From positions 124,001 to 188,000 of the forward strand of contig NZ_JAAGWF010000017.1 in NCBI RefSeq assembly GCF_010686765.1: a DNA stretch of 64,000 nt, given 5' to 3'. Positions 28,821 through 37,996 of the stretch are shown one piece after another. Position 1 is the first letter of the stretch; every line of letters starts with the position of its first letter. A program made the position numbers and the translations under genes. The stretch comes from Geodermatophilus sabuli. GTDB lineage: Bacteria > Actinomycetota > Actinomycetes > Mycobacteriales > Geodermatophilaceae. The notes under the pieces were generated by a model. That model had not been told where the DNA came from and ran no database searches. It saw only the letters and a program-made list of their open reading frames with translations.

Positions 28821-29254
28821 TGGGCGGGCGAGAGGTCGCCGACCGCGTCGTCGGGCCAGCGGTTCTGCATGCTGCGAGCCGCCATCTCCAGGTAACCCCA
28901 CAGCGTCGCGTCCTGCTCGGGGGAGAGCGCGAGGGAGTCCACGGCGTCCCGCATGTGGGTCAGCCACGCGTCGCGCTCGGCCGGGCCGATGTCGAAGGGA
29001 GCATGCCGCATGCGCAGCCGCGGATGCCCGCGCTGCTGGGAGTACGTCGTCGGCCCGCCCCAGTACTGCTCGAGGAACCCGCGCAGCCGGACCTCGGCGC
29101 CGGCCCAGTCGTCCTGCGGGTAGAGCGGCGCGAGCACCGGGTCGGTGCGCACACCGGCGTAGAACCGGGCCACCAGCCGTTCGAAGGTGGGCGCCCCCCC
29201 GACCTCGTCGTAGAAGGTGCGCGCCGAGGGCAGGGAACGGCTGGACTCGGTCAC
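28817..29254 (-). CDS. glbO: Group II truncated hemoglobin
   Basis: A 145-residue trHbO-type globin. The 2/2 fold markers are present: [22 protein letters not shown] at the start, then [25 protein letters not shown], and [19 protein letters not shown] around the F helix (RMRHAPF supplies the proximal histidine). Tyr and Trp residues typical of group II (distal Trp region) are visible. By family it binds O2 and may handle NO or peroxides. The GTG start overlaps the MFS stop and its own stop overlaps the GH13 start (both GTGA), so it is in a coupled operon. Confidence 0.92.
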   Translation of the reverse strand: MTESSRSLPSARTFYDEVGGAPTFERLVARFYAGVRTDPVLAPLYPQDDWAGAEVRLRGFLEQYWGGPTTYSQQRGHPRLRMRHAPFDIGPAERDAWLTHMRDAVDSLALSPEQDATLWGYLEMAARSMQNRWPDDAVGDLSPAQ

Positions 29255-30498
29255 GGGACCGATCGTCCCGCAGGCGTGGCCGTCGCTGCCACGTGACCCT
29301 GCGTACGTCCGTAGCTCAGCAGCGGCCAGACGACGGCGAGCAGTCCCGTTCCGCCGATCAGCGCCACCACCGCCCCGGCCGGCAGGCCCTCCGCCGCGAG
29401 ACCGGCGACCAGCACGCCGAGGCCCTGGACGCCGTACAGCCCGCTCACGGCGACGCCGAACGCGCGACCGCGGAAGGCGGACGGGACCGCCTGGACGAAG
29501 GCCACGTTCAGCGGGATGGTCCAGGACGCGCCCAGGCCGGCCACGAACATCAGCACCACGACCAGCACGTAGGCGCCGCGCCCCGGCCCGGCCCACATCG
29601 TGACCAGCCCCGCGGCGAGGATCGGCAGCAGCGACAGCACGACCAGGACGGGCACCAGTCGCTCCCGCCGCTCCTGGGTCAGCACGCGAGCCAGCAGCAG
29701 CCCGCCCACGGTCACGCCGAGCGGGTTGGCCGCCAGCAGGACGCCCACGTGGGCAGCGCCCTCCCCGAGCCCGTCCACCAGTGGGGTGGCGATGCCCTCC
29801 GCGGCGTTGGCGAACAGGGTGCCCACCCAGGTCAGCACGAGGATCGCGCGCAGCCGCGGTGACCGGCCGATCAGCCGCACCCCGTCCCCGGCGTCCCGCC
29901 ACACCGAACGCCCGGCCTCGCCCCCGGCCTCGGCGGCGGGGGCGGGGCGGCGCTGCAGGCGGGCCGACAGCCAGAGCGCCGAGACGGCGAAGGTGGCGGC
30001 GTCCAGGAGCAGGACGGCGGACGGGCTGAACAGGGCCACCAGCGAGCCGGCCAGCACGAAGCCGGCGACCTGGGCGACCTGCGCGCCGACGTTGGTCAGC
30101 GACGTCGCCAGCGCGTAGCGATCGCCGTCGAGCACGTCGGCCATCAGCGCGGAGCGGGCCGACTCGAACGGCGGCGCGCACAGCGCCACGAGCAGCAGCA
30201 GCGCGAGCAGCACCGGCAGCGGCGTCCCGGGGATCGCCATGCCGGCCACCAGCACGACCCGGGCGACGTCGGTGGTGATGAGGACGCGGTGCCGGGGGAA
30301 CCGGTCGGCCAGCGTGGACAGCAGCGGACCGCCGAGCAGCCACGGCAGGTAGCTGATGCCGAAGGTGATCGCCGACAGGAGCGGGGACGAGGTGCGCTGG
30401 TAGACCAGCACGGTGAGCGCCACCCGGGCCAGCTCGTCACCGGCGGTGGACAGCAGGTAGCTGCCGAACAGCGGCCGGAACTCCCGCTCGGCGAGCAC
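29251..30498 (-). CDS. MFS transporter
   Basis: A 415-residue multi-pass permease with about 12 hydrophobic helices. The N-terminal repeat includes [19 protein letters not shown], the MFS loop 2-3 motif (D..RR-type), and the second half has [28 protein letters not shown]. It resembles the drug-efflux/MFS_1 group, with an unknown substrate. Upstream of GTG 30498 the frame stays open to a CTG at 30570 that overlaps the mscS stop (CTGA) and would add a hydrophilic [13 protein letters not shown] lead, so the true start could be there. It precedes the globin gene in the operon. Confidence 0.85.
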   Translation of the reverse strand: MLAEREFRPLFGSYLLSTAGDELARVALTVLVYQRTSSPLLSAITFGISYLPWLLGGPLLSTLADRFPRHRVLITTDVARVVLVAGMAIPGTPLPVLLALLLLVALCAPPFESARSALMADVLDGDRYALATSLTNVGAQVAQVAGFVLAGSLVALFSPSAVLLLDAATFAVSALWLSARLQRRPAPAAEAGGEAGRSVWRDAGDGVRLIGRSPRLRAILVLTWVGTLFANAAEGIATPLVDGLGEGAAHVGVLLAANPLGVTVGGLLLARVLTQERRERLVPVLVVLSLLPILAAGLVTMWAGPGRGAYVLVVVLMFVAGLGASWTIPLNVAFVQAVPSAFRGRAFGVAVSGLYGVQGLGVLVAGLAAEGLPAGAVVALIGGTGLLAVVWPLLSYGRTQGHVAATATPAGRSVP

Positions 30499-30566
30499 CT
30501 CGCGGAAGGTGGCCGGGCGGGACTCCGGGGCGCCGGTGCGGTCGGATCCGGCCGGCGCGGCCGCGC

Positions 30567-31577
30567 TCAGCGGACCCCTGCCCCGGACACCGTGCCGAGC
30601 AGCGGCAGGGGGGTGCGGATCCCCTCGAGGACGAACCGCTCCTTGAGCCGCATGCGCAGCTCACGGCCCACCCGCCACTGGTCGGCGTTGGTCGTGCGCA
30701 CCTGCAGCCGCATGAACACGCCCTCGGAGGTGATCTGCTCGACCCCCAGGGACTCCGGCTCGGCCAGCAGGACGGCGGCCCACTCGTCTTCGGCGTACAT
30801 CTCGTCGGCCACCTCCTGCATCACGGTGCGGCAGCTCTCCAGGTCGGTGTCGTGGGCGACGGGCATGTCGATGACGACCTGGGCGTAACCCTGGCTCTTG
30901 TTGCCCACCCGGAGGATCTCGCCGTTGCGGGCGTACCAGACCACACCGTTGACGTCCCGCAGCCGGGTGATCCGCAGCCCCACCGCCTCGACGGTGCCAC
31001 TGGCCTCCCCGAGGTCGACGACGTCCCCGACGCCGTACTGGTCCTCGAGGATGATCCCGATCCCGGCGATGAAGTCCTTCACCAGGTTCTGCGCGCCGAA
31101 GCCCAGGGCGACCCCGACGACCCCGGCGCTGGCCAGGATCGGGGCGAGGTTGATCCCCAGTTCCCCGAGCACGAGCACCACGGCGATGCCGAGGACGACG
31201 ATCGAGGCGAAGCTGCGCAGCACCGACCCCATGGCCTCGGCCCGCTGGGTGCGCCGCGCCGCCAGCGGGTCGGCCGCGTCCCCGGCCGCCCGGACACGGG
31301 TTCGGCGCGACCGGAGGATGGCGGGCATCGCGCCGGTCGCCGTCCGGTCGGTGAGCCGGCGGATCGCCCGGTGGGCCAGGAACCTGACCACGGTGGCGAG
31401 GGCCACGATGAGCAGGATCTTCGCCGGCTTGGCGATCAGCGCCTGGGCGTTCTCGGCCAGCCAGTCCAGCCCGGACCACTCGTAGACCTGCTGGCAGAGC
31501 CAGTGGTCGGCGCAGTCGGGCACGGAGCCGGTCAGGTCGTCGTCAGCAGCGGCATGCACAGACGGTGAAGCAGTCAT
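30567..31577 (-). CDS. MscS-family mechanosensitive ion channel
   Basis: A 336-residue membrane protein. After a short N-terminal extension it has three to four transmembrane segments, a long linker, and the diagnostic pore-lining and beta-domain sequence: GVALGFGAQNLVKDFIAG (TM3), EDQYGVGDVVDLGEASGTVEAVGLRITRLRD, and NGEILRVGNKSQGYAQV. The C-terminal alpha/beta region follows. It gates ion efflux when membrane tension rises. The ATG at 31577 is preferred over an upstream start that would add 29 residues. It heads the operon with MFS, globin and alpha-glucosidase. Confidence 0.9.
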   Translation of the reverse strand: MTASPSVHAAADDDLTGSVPDCADHWLCQQVYEWSGLDWLAENAQALIAKPAKILLIVALATVVRFLAHRAIRRLTDRTATGAMPAILRSRRTRVRAAGDAADPLAARRTQRAEAMGSVLRSFASIVVLGIAVVLVLGELGINLAPILASAGVVGVALGFGAQNLVKDFIAGIGIILEDQYGVGDVVDLGEASGTVEAVGLRITRLRDVNGVVWYARNGEILRVGNKSQGYAQVVIDMPVAHDTDLESCRTVMQEVADEMYAEDEWAAVLLAEPESLGVEQITSEGVFMRLQVRTTNADQWRVGRELRMRLKERFVLEGIRTPLPLLGTVSGAGVR

Positions 31578-31798
31578 CACGGAAACTATCTCAGGTCGAC
31601 AGGCCGCATGGGGATCACTGGGTGCGACCGTCTGCCTGCAGCTGCGTGAGGTGGTGGACAGCACACCTCACGATGCGGTAAAGGCTGCGGCCGTCGAGTT
31701 GACCCCTACCGACGACCTCCATAGCGTCCGCCGGCGGACCAACCGTCGTCTCGTGCCCGTCGCACGGGTGGAACGACGATCGAACATGGGAGAACCGA

Positions 31799-32773
31799 GT
31801 GCGCCGAACGATGATCAGCCTGGCCCTGACGAGCACGGTGGTGCTCGCCGCCTGCGGCGGTGGGGACGACGAGACCGGCGGCGGCGGTGGTGGCGGCGGC
31901 GAGGGCGGCGTGACGACCGTGCGCGTCGGCGCGATCCCGATCGTGGACGTGGCGCCCCTGTACCTCGGCATCGAGCAGGGCATCTTCGAGGAGGCCGGCC
32001 TGGAGGTCGAGCCCTTCCTCGCCCAGGGTGGCGCCGCCATCGTGCCCGCGGTGGTGAACGGCGAGGCCCAGTTCGGCTTCTCCAACATCACCAGCCTGCT
32101 GCAGGCCACCGGCCGGGGCGTCCCGCTCGGCCTGGTGGCCCCCGGCCCGGGCGCGACCGGTAACGCCGAGGACGACTTCGCCGCGGTCATCGTGGCGGCC
32201 GACAGCCCGGTGCAGAGCGCGGCCGACCTGGCCGGCCTGCGGGTCGCGATCAACTCGATCAACAACATCAGCGACACCGTCGTCAAGGAGAGCGTCCGGA
32301 AGGCCGGTGGCGACCCGGCGGGCATCGAGTTCGTCGAGATCCCCTTCCCGGACATGGTGGCCGCGGTCAGCACCGGGCAGGTCGACGCGGCCTTCGGCGT
32401 CGAGCCGACCGTCACGTCGGGGGAGGCCCAGGGCCTGCGCCGGGTCTCGGCTCCCTACACCGACACCGACGACGACCTGACCGTCGCGGGGTACTTCACC
32501 TCCGACCAGTACGCGGCGGAGAACCCCGAGGTCGTGCAGGCCTTCGCCGACGCGATGGCCGAGGCGCAGGAGTACGCCCAGGCCAACCCCGACCAGGTGC
32601 GTGAGGTCCTGGGCAGCTACACCCAGATCCCGCCGGAGGTCGCGCAGGAGCTGACGCTGCCGACCTTCCAGACCGAGATCAACCGGGAGTCGGTCGAGCT
32701 GCTGCTCGAGCTGGGCAACGAGGACGGCATCATCGAGGGCGACGTCGACCTCGACGAGCTCATCGTCGAGTGA
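31799..32773 (+). CDS. ABC transporter solute-binding lipoprotein (NMT1/SsuA-like), orphan
   Basis: A 324-residue lipoprotein from GTG 31799. The signal peptide MRRTMISLALTSTVVLAAC ends in lipobox LAAC (lipidated Cys19), followed by a Gly/Asp linker. The mature part has the type-2 periplasmic-binding fold of the nitrate/sulfonate/thiamine-precursor (NMT1/SsuA) group: VGAIPIVDVAPLYLGIEQGIFEEAGLEVE, then NGEAQFGFSNITSL. No permease or ATPase is next to it. It is divergent from mscS, with 221 bp between starts, and ends at a hairpin pair. Confidence 0.85.
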   Translation: MRRTMISLALTSTVVLAACGGGDDETGGGGGGGGEGGVTTVRVGAIPIVDVAPLYLGIEQGIFEEAGLEVEPFLAQGGAAIVPAVVNGEAQFGFSNITSLLQATGRGVPLGLVAPGPGATGNAEDDFAAVIVAADSPVQSAADLAGLRVAINSINNISDTVVKESVRKAGGDPAGIEFVEIPFPDMVAAVSTGQVDAAFGVEPTVTSGEAQGLRRVSAPYTDTDDDLTVAGYFTSDQYAAENPEVVQAFADAMAEAQEYAQANPDQVREVLGSYTQIPPEVAQELTLPTFQTEINRESVELLLELGNEDGIIEGDVDLDELIVE

Positions 32774-32785
32774 CCTGACCCCTGG

Positions 32786-32833
32786 CCGCTCCGGGCCCTG
32801 CCCCGCTCCTCACCCGGAGCGGTGCAGGGCCCG
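32786..32833. terminator. Overlapping hairpins between convergent genes
   Basis: CCGCTCCGGG (32786-32795) pairs with CCCGGAGCGG (32813-32822). Alternatively CGGGCCCTGC (32792-32801) pairs with GCAGGGCCCG (32824-32833). The two stems are mutually exclusive and lie between the binding-protein gene and the prolyl oligopeptidase gene, which converge. Confidence 0.6.
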
Positions 32834-32848
32834 CTGCGTGTCCGGGGG

Positions 32849-34921
32849 TCAGCCGGTCAGGCCGGTGTGCGCGGCCAGGAAGGCCAGCTGGTCGGCGGAC
32901 AGACCCACCGTCCGGCTGACCGCCCGTGCGCCGTGCCCGACCGAGGTCTCCCGGCGCAGCAGCACCGGCGCCGCCGCGCGCGTGGCGTGCTGCAGCGCGG
33001 CCGCCAGCTTGCGGGCGTGCAGCGGATCGACCCGGGTGTCGGACTCGAAGGTCGTGAAGAGCACGGCCGGGTAGTCGGTGCCCTCGACGACCCGGTGGTA
33101 GGGCGAGTACCCCAGCAGCCACCCCAGTTCCTCGGGGTCCTCGGCGGTGCCGTACTCGTCGTTCCACGTCCGGCCCAGGCCGAAGCGCTCGTACCGGACC
33201 ATGTCGAGCAGGGGTGCGCTGCAGACGACGGCGGCGGCGAGGTCGGGCCGCTGGGTGAGGGTGGCGCCGACCAGGAGCCCGCCGTTGGACCCGCCCATCA
33301 CCCCGAGCTGCGCCGGCGTCGTCCAGCCCTCGGCGACCAGGTGCTCCCCGGCGGCGGCGAAGTCGTCGAAGACGTTCTGCTTGCGCTCCCGCATGCCCGC
33401 CCGGTGCCACTGCTCGCCGTGCTCGGAGCCGCCACGCAGGTTGGCCACCGCCCACACGCCGCCCGCCGCCACCCACGACAGGGCCTGCGCCGAGTACGCG
33501 GGGGTGAGCGCCACGTCGAAGCCGCCGTAGCCGTAGAGCACCGTGGGCCGCGGCCGGTCGGGGCTGCCGGCGCCGGAGAGGACGAACAGGTGCACCGGCG
33601 TCCCGTCCGCCGACGTCGCGTGCGTCTCGACGACCCGCACGTCGGGCACCGCCCCGGCCACCGGTGCCCGCTCCCAGCTGGTCAGCGACGACGGGTCGGT
33701 GCTCTGCCAGCGCAGCACCGACGGCGGGGTGGCGTAGTCGGTCCAGCCGATCCACGCCGTGCTGCCGCCCTCCGGCGGCGCGCTGACGCCGGCGACGCTG
33801 CCGGCGCCCGGGGTGGGCACGTCGGCGATCCGCCCCGAGTCGTGCCACAGCGACAGCCGGTCGGTCGCGTCGACCGAGTGGACGGCGAGCACCTGCAGGC
33901 CGCCGTCGGCGCCGTCGACCAGCGCGACGTCGGTGAGCACGCCGTCCTCCTGCTCGGGGACGACGTCCCGCCAGCTCCCGGGTGCCCACGTCCCCGGATC
34001 GGCGGGATCGGCCACCGCCAGCCGCCAGCGCGGTGTCCCGCGGTCGGAGAGCAGCCACAGCCGCCCGTCGCGGGCCACCCAGGCGGCGGTCTGCGCGTCG
34101 ACGCCCACCTGGAACTCGCGCAGGACGCCGTCCCCGGCGAGGTCGGCCAGCCAGACGTCGTCCCGCGGCGCGGTACCGGCCGACGCGGAGACCACCAGCC
34201 AGCGGCCGTCGGCGCTGGTGCGCACGCCGTAGTAGTTGGTGGGGTCGAGGCCCTCGCCGTGCACCATCAGGTCGGCGGCGGGGTCGGCGCCGACCCGGTG
34301 GCGCCAGACCCGGCGGTGGAACTGTTCCTCCCCGGCGGGCACCTGGTCGGGTGCCAGCCGGCGGACGTAGAACAGCTCCTCGCCGCCGGGCAGCCAGGCC
34401 ACCGGGGAGTAGCGGCAGCGGTCGACCGGCCCGTCGAGCTGTTCACCGGTGACGACGTCGAGCACGAACAGCCGCGACTCCTCGTCGCCGCCGGTGGAGA
34501 GCTGGTAGGCCAGCCGGTCGCCCTCCCAGGACGGCGCCCACGCGTCCAGCGTGGTGGTGCCCGCCGGGTCCAGGGCCATGGGGTCGACCAGCACCCGCGT
34601 GGTCCCGTCCGGCTCGCGCACCCGCAGGACGGCGTGCTCCTGGCCCGGGTCGCGGCGGGTGGAGAAGGCGCGGCCGGCCCGCCACACCGGGACGCCGACG
34701 GCACCGGCGTGCACCAGCTGCTCGAGCCGCTCGGCGAACCGGTCGCGCAGCGGCAGCGCGGCGAGGGCCTCGGTGGTCAGGTCGTCCTGGGCCCGGGTCC
34801 AGGCCACCGTCCGGGGGTCGGCGGCGTCCTCGAGCCAGCGGTAGGGGTCGGCGACGGGATGGCCGTGGAGGGTCTCGACCAGGTCGAGCCGTTCGGCGTC
34901 GGGGTAGCGCACCCGGGCCAC
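32849..34921 (-). CDS. Prolyl oligopeptidase family protein (S9A)
   Basis: A 690-residue serine peptidase starting at GTG 34921. The N-terminal beta-propeller begins VETLHGHPVADPYRWLED. The catalytic alpha/beta-hydrolase domain has GGSNGG (nucleophile serine near residue 545), aspartate in ESDTRVDP near 626 and histidine in VGHGARA near 660. Typical S9A loops (YGYGGF, NLRGGSEHGEQWHRAG) are present. There is no signal peptide, so it acts in the cytoplasm on short proline-containing peptides. It converges with the solute-binding protein gene. Confidence 0.92.
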   Translation of the reverse strand: MARVRYPDAERLDLVETLHGHPVADPYRWLEDAADPRTVAWTRAQDDLTTEALAALPLRDRFAERLEQLVHAGAVGVPVWRAGRAFSTRRDPGQEHAVLRVREPDGTTRVLVDPMALDPAGTTTLDAWAPSWEGDRLAYQLSTGGDEESRLFVLDVVTGEQLDGPVDRCRYSPVAWLPGGEELFYVRRLAPDQVPAGEEQFHRRVWRHRVGADPAADLMVHGEGLDPTNYYGVRTSADGRWLVVSASAGTAPRDDVWLADLAGDGVLREFQVGVDAQTAAWVARDGRLWLLSDRGTPRWRLAVADPADPGTWAPGSWRDVVPEQEDGVLTDVALVDGADGGLQVLAVHSVDATDRLSLWHDSGRIADVPTPGAGSVAGVSAPPEGGSTAWIGWTDYATPPSVLRWQSTDPSSLTSWERAPVAGAVPDVRVVETHATSADGTPVHLFVLSGAGSPDRPRPTVLYGYGGFDVALTPAYSAQALSWVAAGGVWAVANLRGGSEHGEQWHRAGMRERKQNVFDDFAAAGEHLVAEGWTTPAQLGVMGGSNGGLLVGATLTQRPDLAAAVVCSAPLLDMVRYERFGLGRTWNDEYGTAEDPEELGWLLGYSPYHRVVEGTDYPAVLFTTFESDTRVDPLHARKLAAALQHATRAAAPVLLRRETSVGHGARAVSRTVGLSADQLAFLAAHTGLTG

Positions 34922-35140
34922 GGTAACGGCGTCCCCCGGACCGGCCCGGCCTCCCCGGACCGGCCCCGGGGTTCCCGGCCAGCGGGGATCGGCCGTCCCG
35001 GGACAGAATGGGCTCGACCCCGGGTCGCACAGCATCCGGCGCGCGTCCGGGGCGCTCGGAGGTGCCCCGTGCCGCGTCCCGCGTCCCGGTCGGTGTCCGC
35101 AGGCCAGCCAGGTCCGCGGCGCGACCACCACTCCCATCCG

Positions 35141-35677
35141 GTGCCGCCTGCCGCCGCGCGGGTCACCACGGCAGCCACGCTGCTGCTCAACGCCACGTAC
35201 GAGCCGCTGTGCGTCGTCTCCAGCCGCCGCGCGATCGTCCTGGTGCTCGCCGAGAAGGCGGTGTCGGTGGACGCCGCGGCCGAGGAGGTGCACTCCGAGT
35301 CGGTGACGCTTCCGGTGCCGGTCGTGGTGCGGCTGACCCGGTACGTGCGGGTGCCCTATCCCGCGCAGGTGCCGCTCTCCCGGCGGGCGGTCTTCACCCG
35401 CGACAGCTCGACCTGCGTGTACTGCGGCAGCTCGGCCACCAGCATCGACCACGTCGTCCCCCGCAGCCGGGGCGGCACCCACACCTGGGACAACGTCGTC
35501 GCGGCCTGCCGGCGGTGCAACCACACCAAGGCCGACCGCTCGCTGGCCGAGCTCGGCTGGAAGCTGCCCCACCCGCCGCACACGCCCAGCGGTGCCGCCT
35601 GGCGACTGCTCGGCGCCCGCACCGTGGACCCGCGATGGCGCGAGTGGCTCGGCGTGCCCGAGAGCGTGAGCGCATGA
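35141..35677 (+). CDS. HNH endonuclease family protein
   Basis: A 178-residue protein. After an N-terminal LLLNATYEPLCVVSSRRAIVLVLAEKA region, there is a Zn-binding CVYCG...CRRCN pair surrounding the HNH core TSIDHVVPRSRGGTHTWDNVVAACRRCNHTKADR. This family (Rv2469c-like) is widespread and single-copy in actinobacteria. The cellular role is unknown, though the active-site histidine and asparagines are present. The GTG at 35141 gives a start close to the conserved N-terminus, but there is no clear ribosome-binding site, so the start may differ slightly. Confidence 0.88.
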   Translation: MPPAAARVTTAATLLLNATYEPLCVVSSRRAIVLVLAEKAVSVDAAAEEVHSESVTLPVPVVVRLTRYVRVPYPAQVPLSRRAVFTRDSSTCVYCGSSATSIDHVVPRSRGGTHTWDNVVAACRRCNHTKADRSLAELGWKLPHPPHTPSGAAWRLLGARTVDPRWREWLGVPESVSA

Positions 35678-35679
35678 AC

Positions 35680-35732
35680 GAGGACCACCCTGCCCCCCGC
35701 CGCTCGCCGGCTCGCGGCGGGACCCCGCCGGG
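35680..35732 (+). repeat. Copy of dispersed intergenic palindromic repeat
   Basis: Starts 2 bp after the HNH gene stop: GAGGACCACCCTGCCCCCCGCCGCTCGCCGGCTCGCGGCGGGACCCCG. It contains the GCTCGC-CG-GCTCGCGGCGGGACCC core shared with the other copies. Confidence 0.7.
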
Positions 35733-35774
35733 CGGCCGGTGCCGGGATGCCGACGTGTCCAGCGAGGGGTCATC

Positions 35775-36638
35775 GTGACGTCTCCGGCGACGGCGCGGCG
35801 GTTGTGGGCGCTGGGGGAGCCCGTCCACGCGCTGACGTACTTCGCCGACGAGTGCCGCACGGCCGCGGAGGCGGCCGGCCTGACGGGGTTCTGGCAGACC
35901 TACTTCGCCCTGCGCGCCGCGCCGCTGGGGCCGGTCGGACCCGAGGTGGTCACCGCCAGCTTCTACAACTTCGCTCCGCACTTCGTCGCCCGCCGCGTCC
36001 CGGCCGTCTGGCAGGCGGTGACGCCGGCCGCCGCGCTGGAGGTGCGGCTGGCCGGGATCGACGCCGCCGCCCGCCGGGTGCTCGGCGAGGACTGGCCGCG
36101 GTCGGCGGAGGCGGCGGAGACGGCCGGCCTGCTCGCCGTCGCCGCCGAGGCGGTGGACCTGCCCGGCCGCCCGCTCGCCGCCGCGAACGCGGGGGTGCCG
36201 ACGCCGGAGGCCCCGCACCTGGCGCTGTGGCAGTCGCTGACCACCCTGCGCGAGCACCGTGGGGACGGGCACAACGCCGCGCTCCTGCAGCGGGAGATCT
36301 CGGGAGTGGGTGCGCACGTGCTGGCCGCCGCCGCCGGCCGCAGCCCCCGGGAGTGGCTGATGCGGGCCCGCGGGTGGGACGACGCGGCCTGGGACGCCGC
36401 CGCCGCGGGCCTGTCCGACCGCGGCTGGCTGGCCGGCGACGAGCTGACGGCCGAGGGCGCCGCGATCGTGGCCACCGTGGAGGCCGACACCGACCGGCTG
36501 GCACTGGCTCCGTGGCGGGCGCTCGGCGATGCGCGGTGCGACCGGCTCGCCGAGCTGCTGCGGCCGGTCCGCCGCGCCGTCCTCGCCGCCGGGCTGTGGC
36601 CGGACCGCAACCCGATCGGCGTCCCCGACCCCGAGTAG
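35775..36638 (+). CDS. SCO6745-family conserved protein
   Basis: A 287-residue protein from GTG 35775, with GAGGGG 5 bp upstream. It matches the actinobacterial SCO6745 family: an early ALGEPVHALTYFADE..AAEAAGLTGFWQTYFALRAAPLGPV, EVVTASFYNFAPHFVARRVPAVW, then LAAANAGVP.PEAPHLALWQSLTTLREHRGDGHNAALL, and a C-terminal winged-helix-like RLAELLRPVRRAVL. Function is unknown; a regulatory or small-molecule-binding role is suggested by the helical make-up. It lies between two repeat copies. Confidence 0.8.
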   Translation: MTSPATARRLWALGEPVHALTYFADECRTAAEAAGLTGFWQTYFALRAAPLGPVGPEVVTASFYNFAPHFVARRVPAVWQAVTPAAALEVRLAGIDAAARRVLGEDWPRSAEAAETAGLLAVAAEAVDLPGRPLAAANAGVPTPEAPHLALWQSLTTLREHRGDGHNAALLQREISGVGAHVLAAAAGRSPREWLMRARGWDDAAWDAAAAGLSDRGWLAGDELTAEGAAIVATVEADTDRLALAPWRALGDARCDRLAELLRPVRRAVLAAGLWPDRNPIGVPDPE

Positions 36639-36694
36639 GAGGACCCCCGTGCCCCCACCGCTCGCGAGCTCGCGGCGGGACCCCGCACGAGGGC
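36639..36694 (+). repeat. Copy of dispersed intergenic palindromic repeat
   Basis: Directly follows the SCO6745-family stop (TAG): GAGGACCCCCGTGCCCCCACCGCTCGCGAGCTCGCGGCGGGACCCCGCACGAGGGCC in two contiguous parts. It contains the full palindrome CTCGCGAGCTCGCG and ends 2 bp before the kynureninase stop. Confidence 0.75.
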
Positions 36695-36696
36695 CT

Positions 36697-37953
36697 TCAG
36701 GTGACGCGGGTGCGCTCGGTGGGGTAGCGCTCGTGGGCGCCGGTGGCCAGCACCTCGCGGAAGCGCGCCATCGCGTCCCACACGTCGACGAAGCGGGTGT
36801 AGATCGGGGCCAGGCCCAGCCGCACGCGGTCCGGCGTCCGGAAGTCCGGCACCACGCCGCGGTCGACGAGCGCCTGGGTGAGCTGCCAGGCCTGCGGATG
36901 GGCCAGGGTGACGTGCGAGCCGCGGCGGGCCGGGTCGCGCGGCGAGGCGAGGGCGACCCCGTGCGGGACCAGCCACGCGTCGGCCAGGGCGACGGTCAGC
37001 TCGCCGAGCGCGCGGCCCTTGGCGGCCAGCCGCTGGACCCCCGCCTCCGCGACCAGCGCGGCGCCCACCTCGACCGCCGTCATGGCCAGCACCGGCGGCG
37101 TCCCGACACCGAACCGCTCGATGCCGGGCGCCGGGTCGTAGACCGGACCCATCGCGAACTGGTCGCGCTGCCCGAACCACCCCCAGATCGGCTGGCGCAG
37201 CTGCTGCTGCAGCTCGCGGCGCACGTAGAGGAAGGCCGGGGCGCCCGGCCCGCCGTTGAGGTACTTGTACGTGCAGCCGACGGCGAGGTCGGCGCCGGCC
37301 GCGGCGAGGTCGAGCGGGACGGCGCCGGCCGCGTGCGAGAGGTCCCACAGCACCAGCGCACCCGCGTCCCGGGCGGTCCGCGTGACCGCCGCCAGGTCGG
37401 CCAGAGCGCCGGAGCGGTAGGCGACGGCGGAGAGGACGACGACGGCGACCCGCTCGTCCAGCGCGGCGGACAGCACCGCCGGGTCCAGCCCCTCGTCGAC
37501 GTCGGCGGGGACCTCCCGCACCGTCATCCCGCGGGCGGCGGCCACCCCGGCGACGATGTAGCGGTCGGTGGGGAAGTCGTCGGCGCAGCAGACCACCACG
37601 TCGCGGCCGGGTCGGGCGTCGGCGGCGGCGACCAGGAGCTTGTAGAGGTCGACCGAGGTCGAGTCGCCGACCAGGACCTCGCCGGGACGCGCACCCAGGA
37701 CCCCCTCGGCCAGCAGGTCACCGACGCGGGTGGCGGCGCCGATCCACGACGCCCACGAGCCGACCAGCCCGCGCGCCCACTCCTCCTCGACCGTGCGGGC
37801 GATCGCGGCCGGCGTCTCCCGGGGCATCCGCCCGAGGGAGTTGCCGTCGAGGTAGAGCAGCCCGTCCTCACCGGCGCCGGCGAACCGGCCGCGGAACGCG
37901 GCGAGCGGATCGGCGGCGTCCAGCGACTGGGCGTGCGTGCGGTCGAGGTCCAC
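36697..37953 (-). CDS. kynU: Kynureninase
   Basis: A 418-residue PLP enzyme of the aspartate aminotransferase fold. GDSTSVDLYKLLVAA, SAVAYRSGALADLAAVTRTARDAGALVLWDLSHAAG and the PLP-lysine motif GCTYKYLNGGPGAPAFLYV (lysine near residue 230) are diagnostic of kynureninase. It cleaves kynurenine or 3-hydroxykynurenine to (3-hydroxy)anthranilate and alanine. No tryptophan dioxygenase or kynurenine formamidase is adjacent. The GTG start at 37953 is 44 bp from the divergent amidase start, so they share a promoter region. Confidence 0.92.
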   Translation of the reverse strand: MDLDRTHAQSLDAADPLAAFRGRFAGAGEDGLLYLDGNSLGRMPRETPAAIARTVEEEWARGLVGSWASWIGAATRVGDLLAEGVLGARPGEVLVGDSTSVDLYKLLVAAADARPGRDVVVCCADDFPTDRYIVAGVAAARGMTVREVPADVDEGLDPAVLSAALDERVAVVVLSAVAYRSGALADLAAVTRTARDAGALVLWDLSHAAGAVPLDLAAAGADLAVGCTYKYLNGGPGAPAFLYVRRELQQQLRQPIWGWFGQRDQFAMGPVYDPAPGIERFGVGTPPVLAMTAVEVGAALVAEAGVQRLAAKGRALGELTVALADAWLVPHGVALASPRDPARRGSHVTLAHPQAWQLTQALVDRGVVPDFRTPDRVRLGLAPIYTRFVDVWDAMARFREVLATGAHERYPTERTRVT

Positions 37954-37996
37954 GGCGACGTGTCTACCGTCCCGCCGCGGTCTAGCGTCCGGTGCC

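Noticed and set aside
30567-31664. Longer mscS start (GTG-type) at 31664.
   Set aside because: It adds 29 residues unlike the family and overlaps the upstream control region; the ATG at 31577 fits better.
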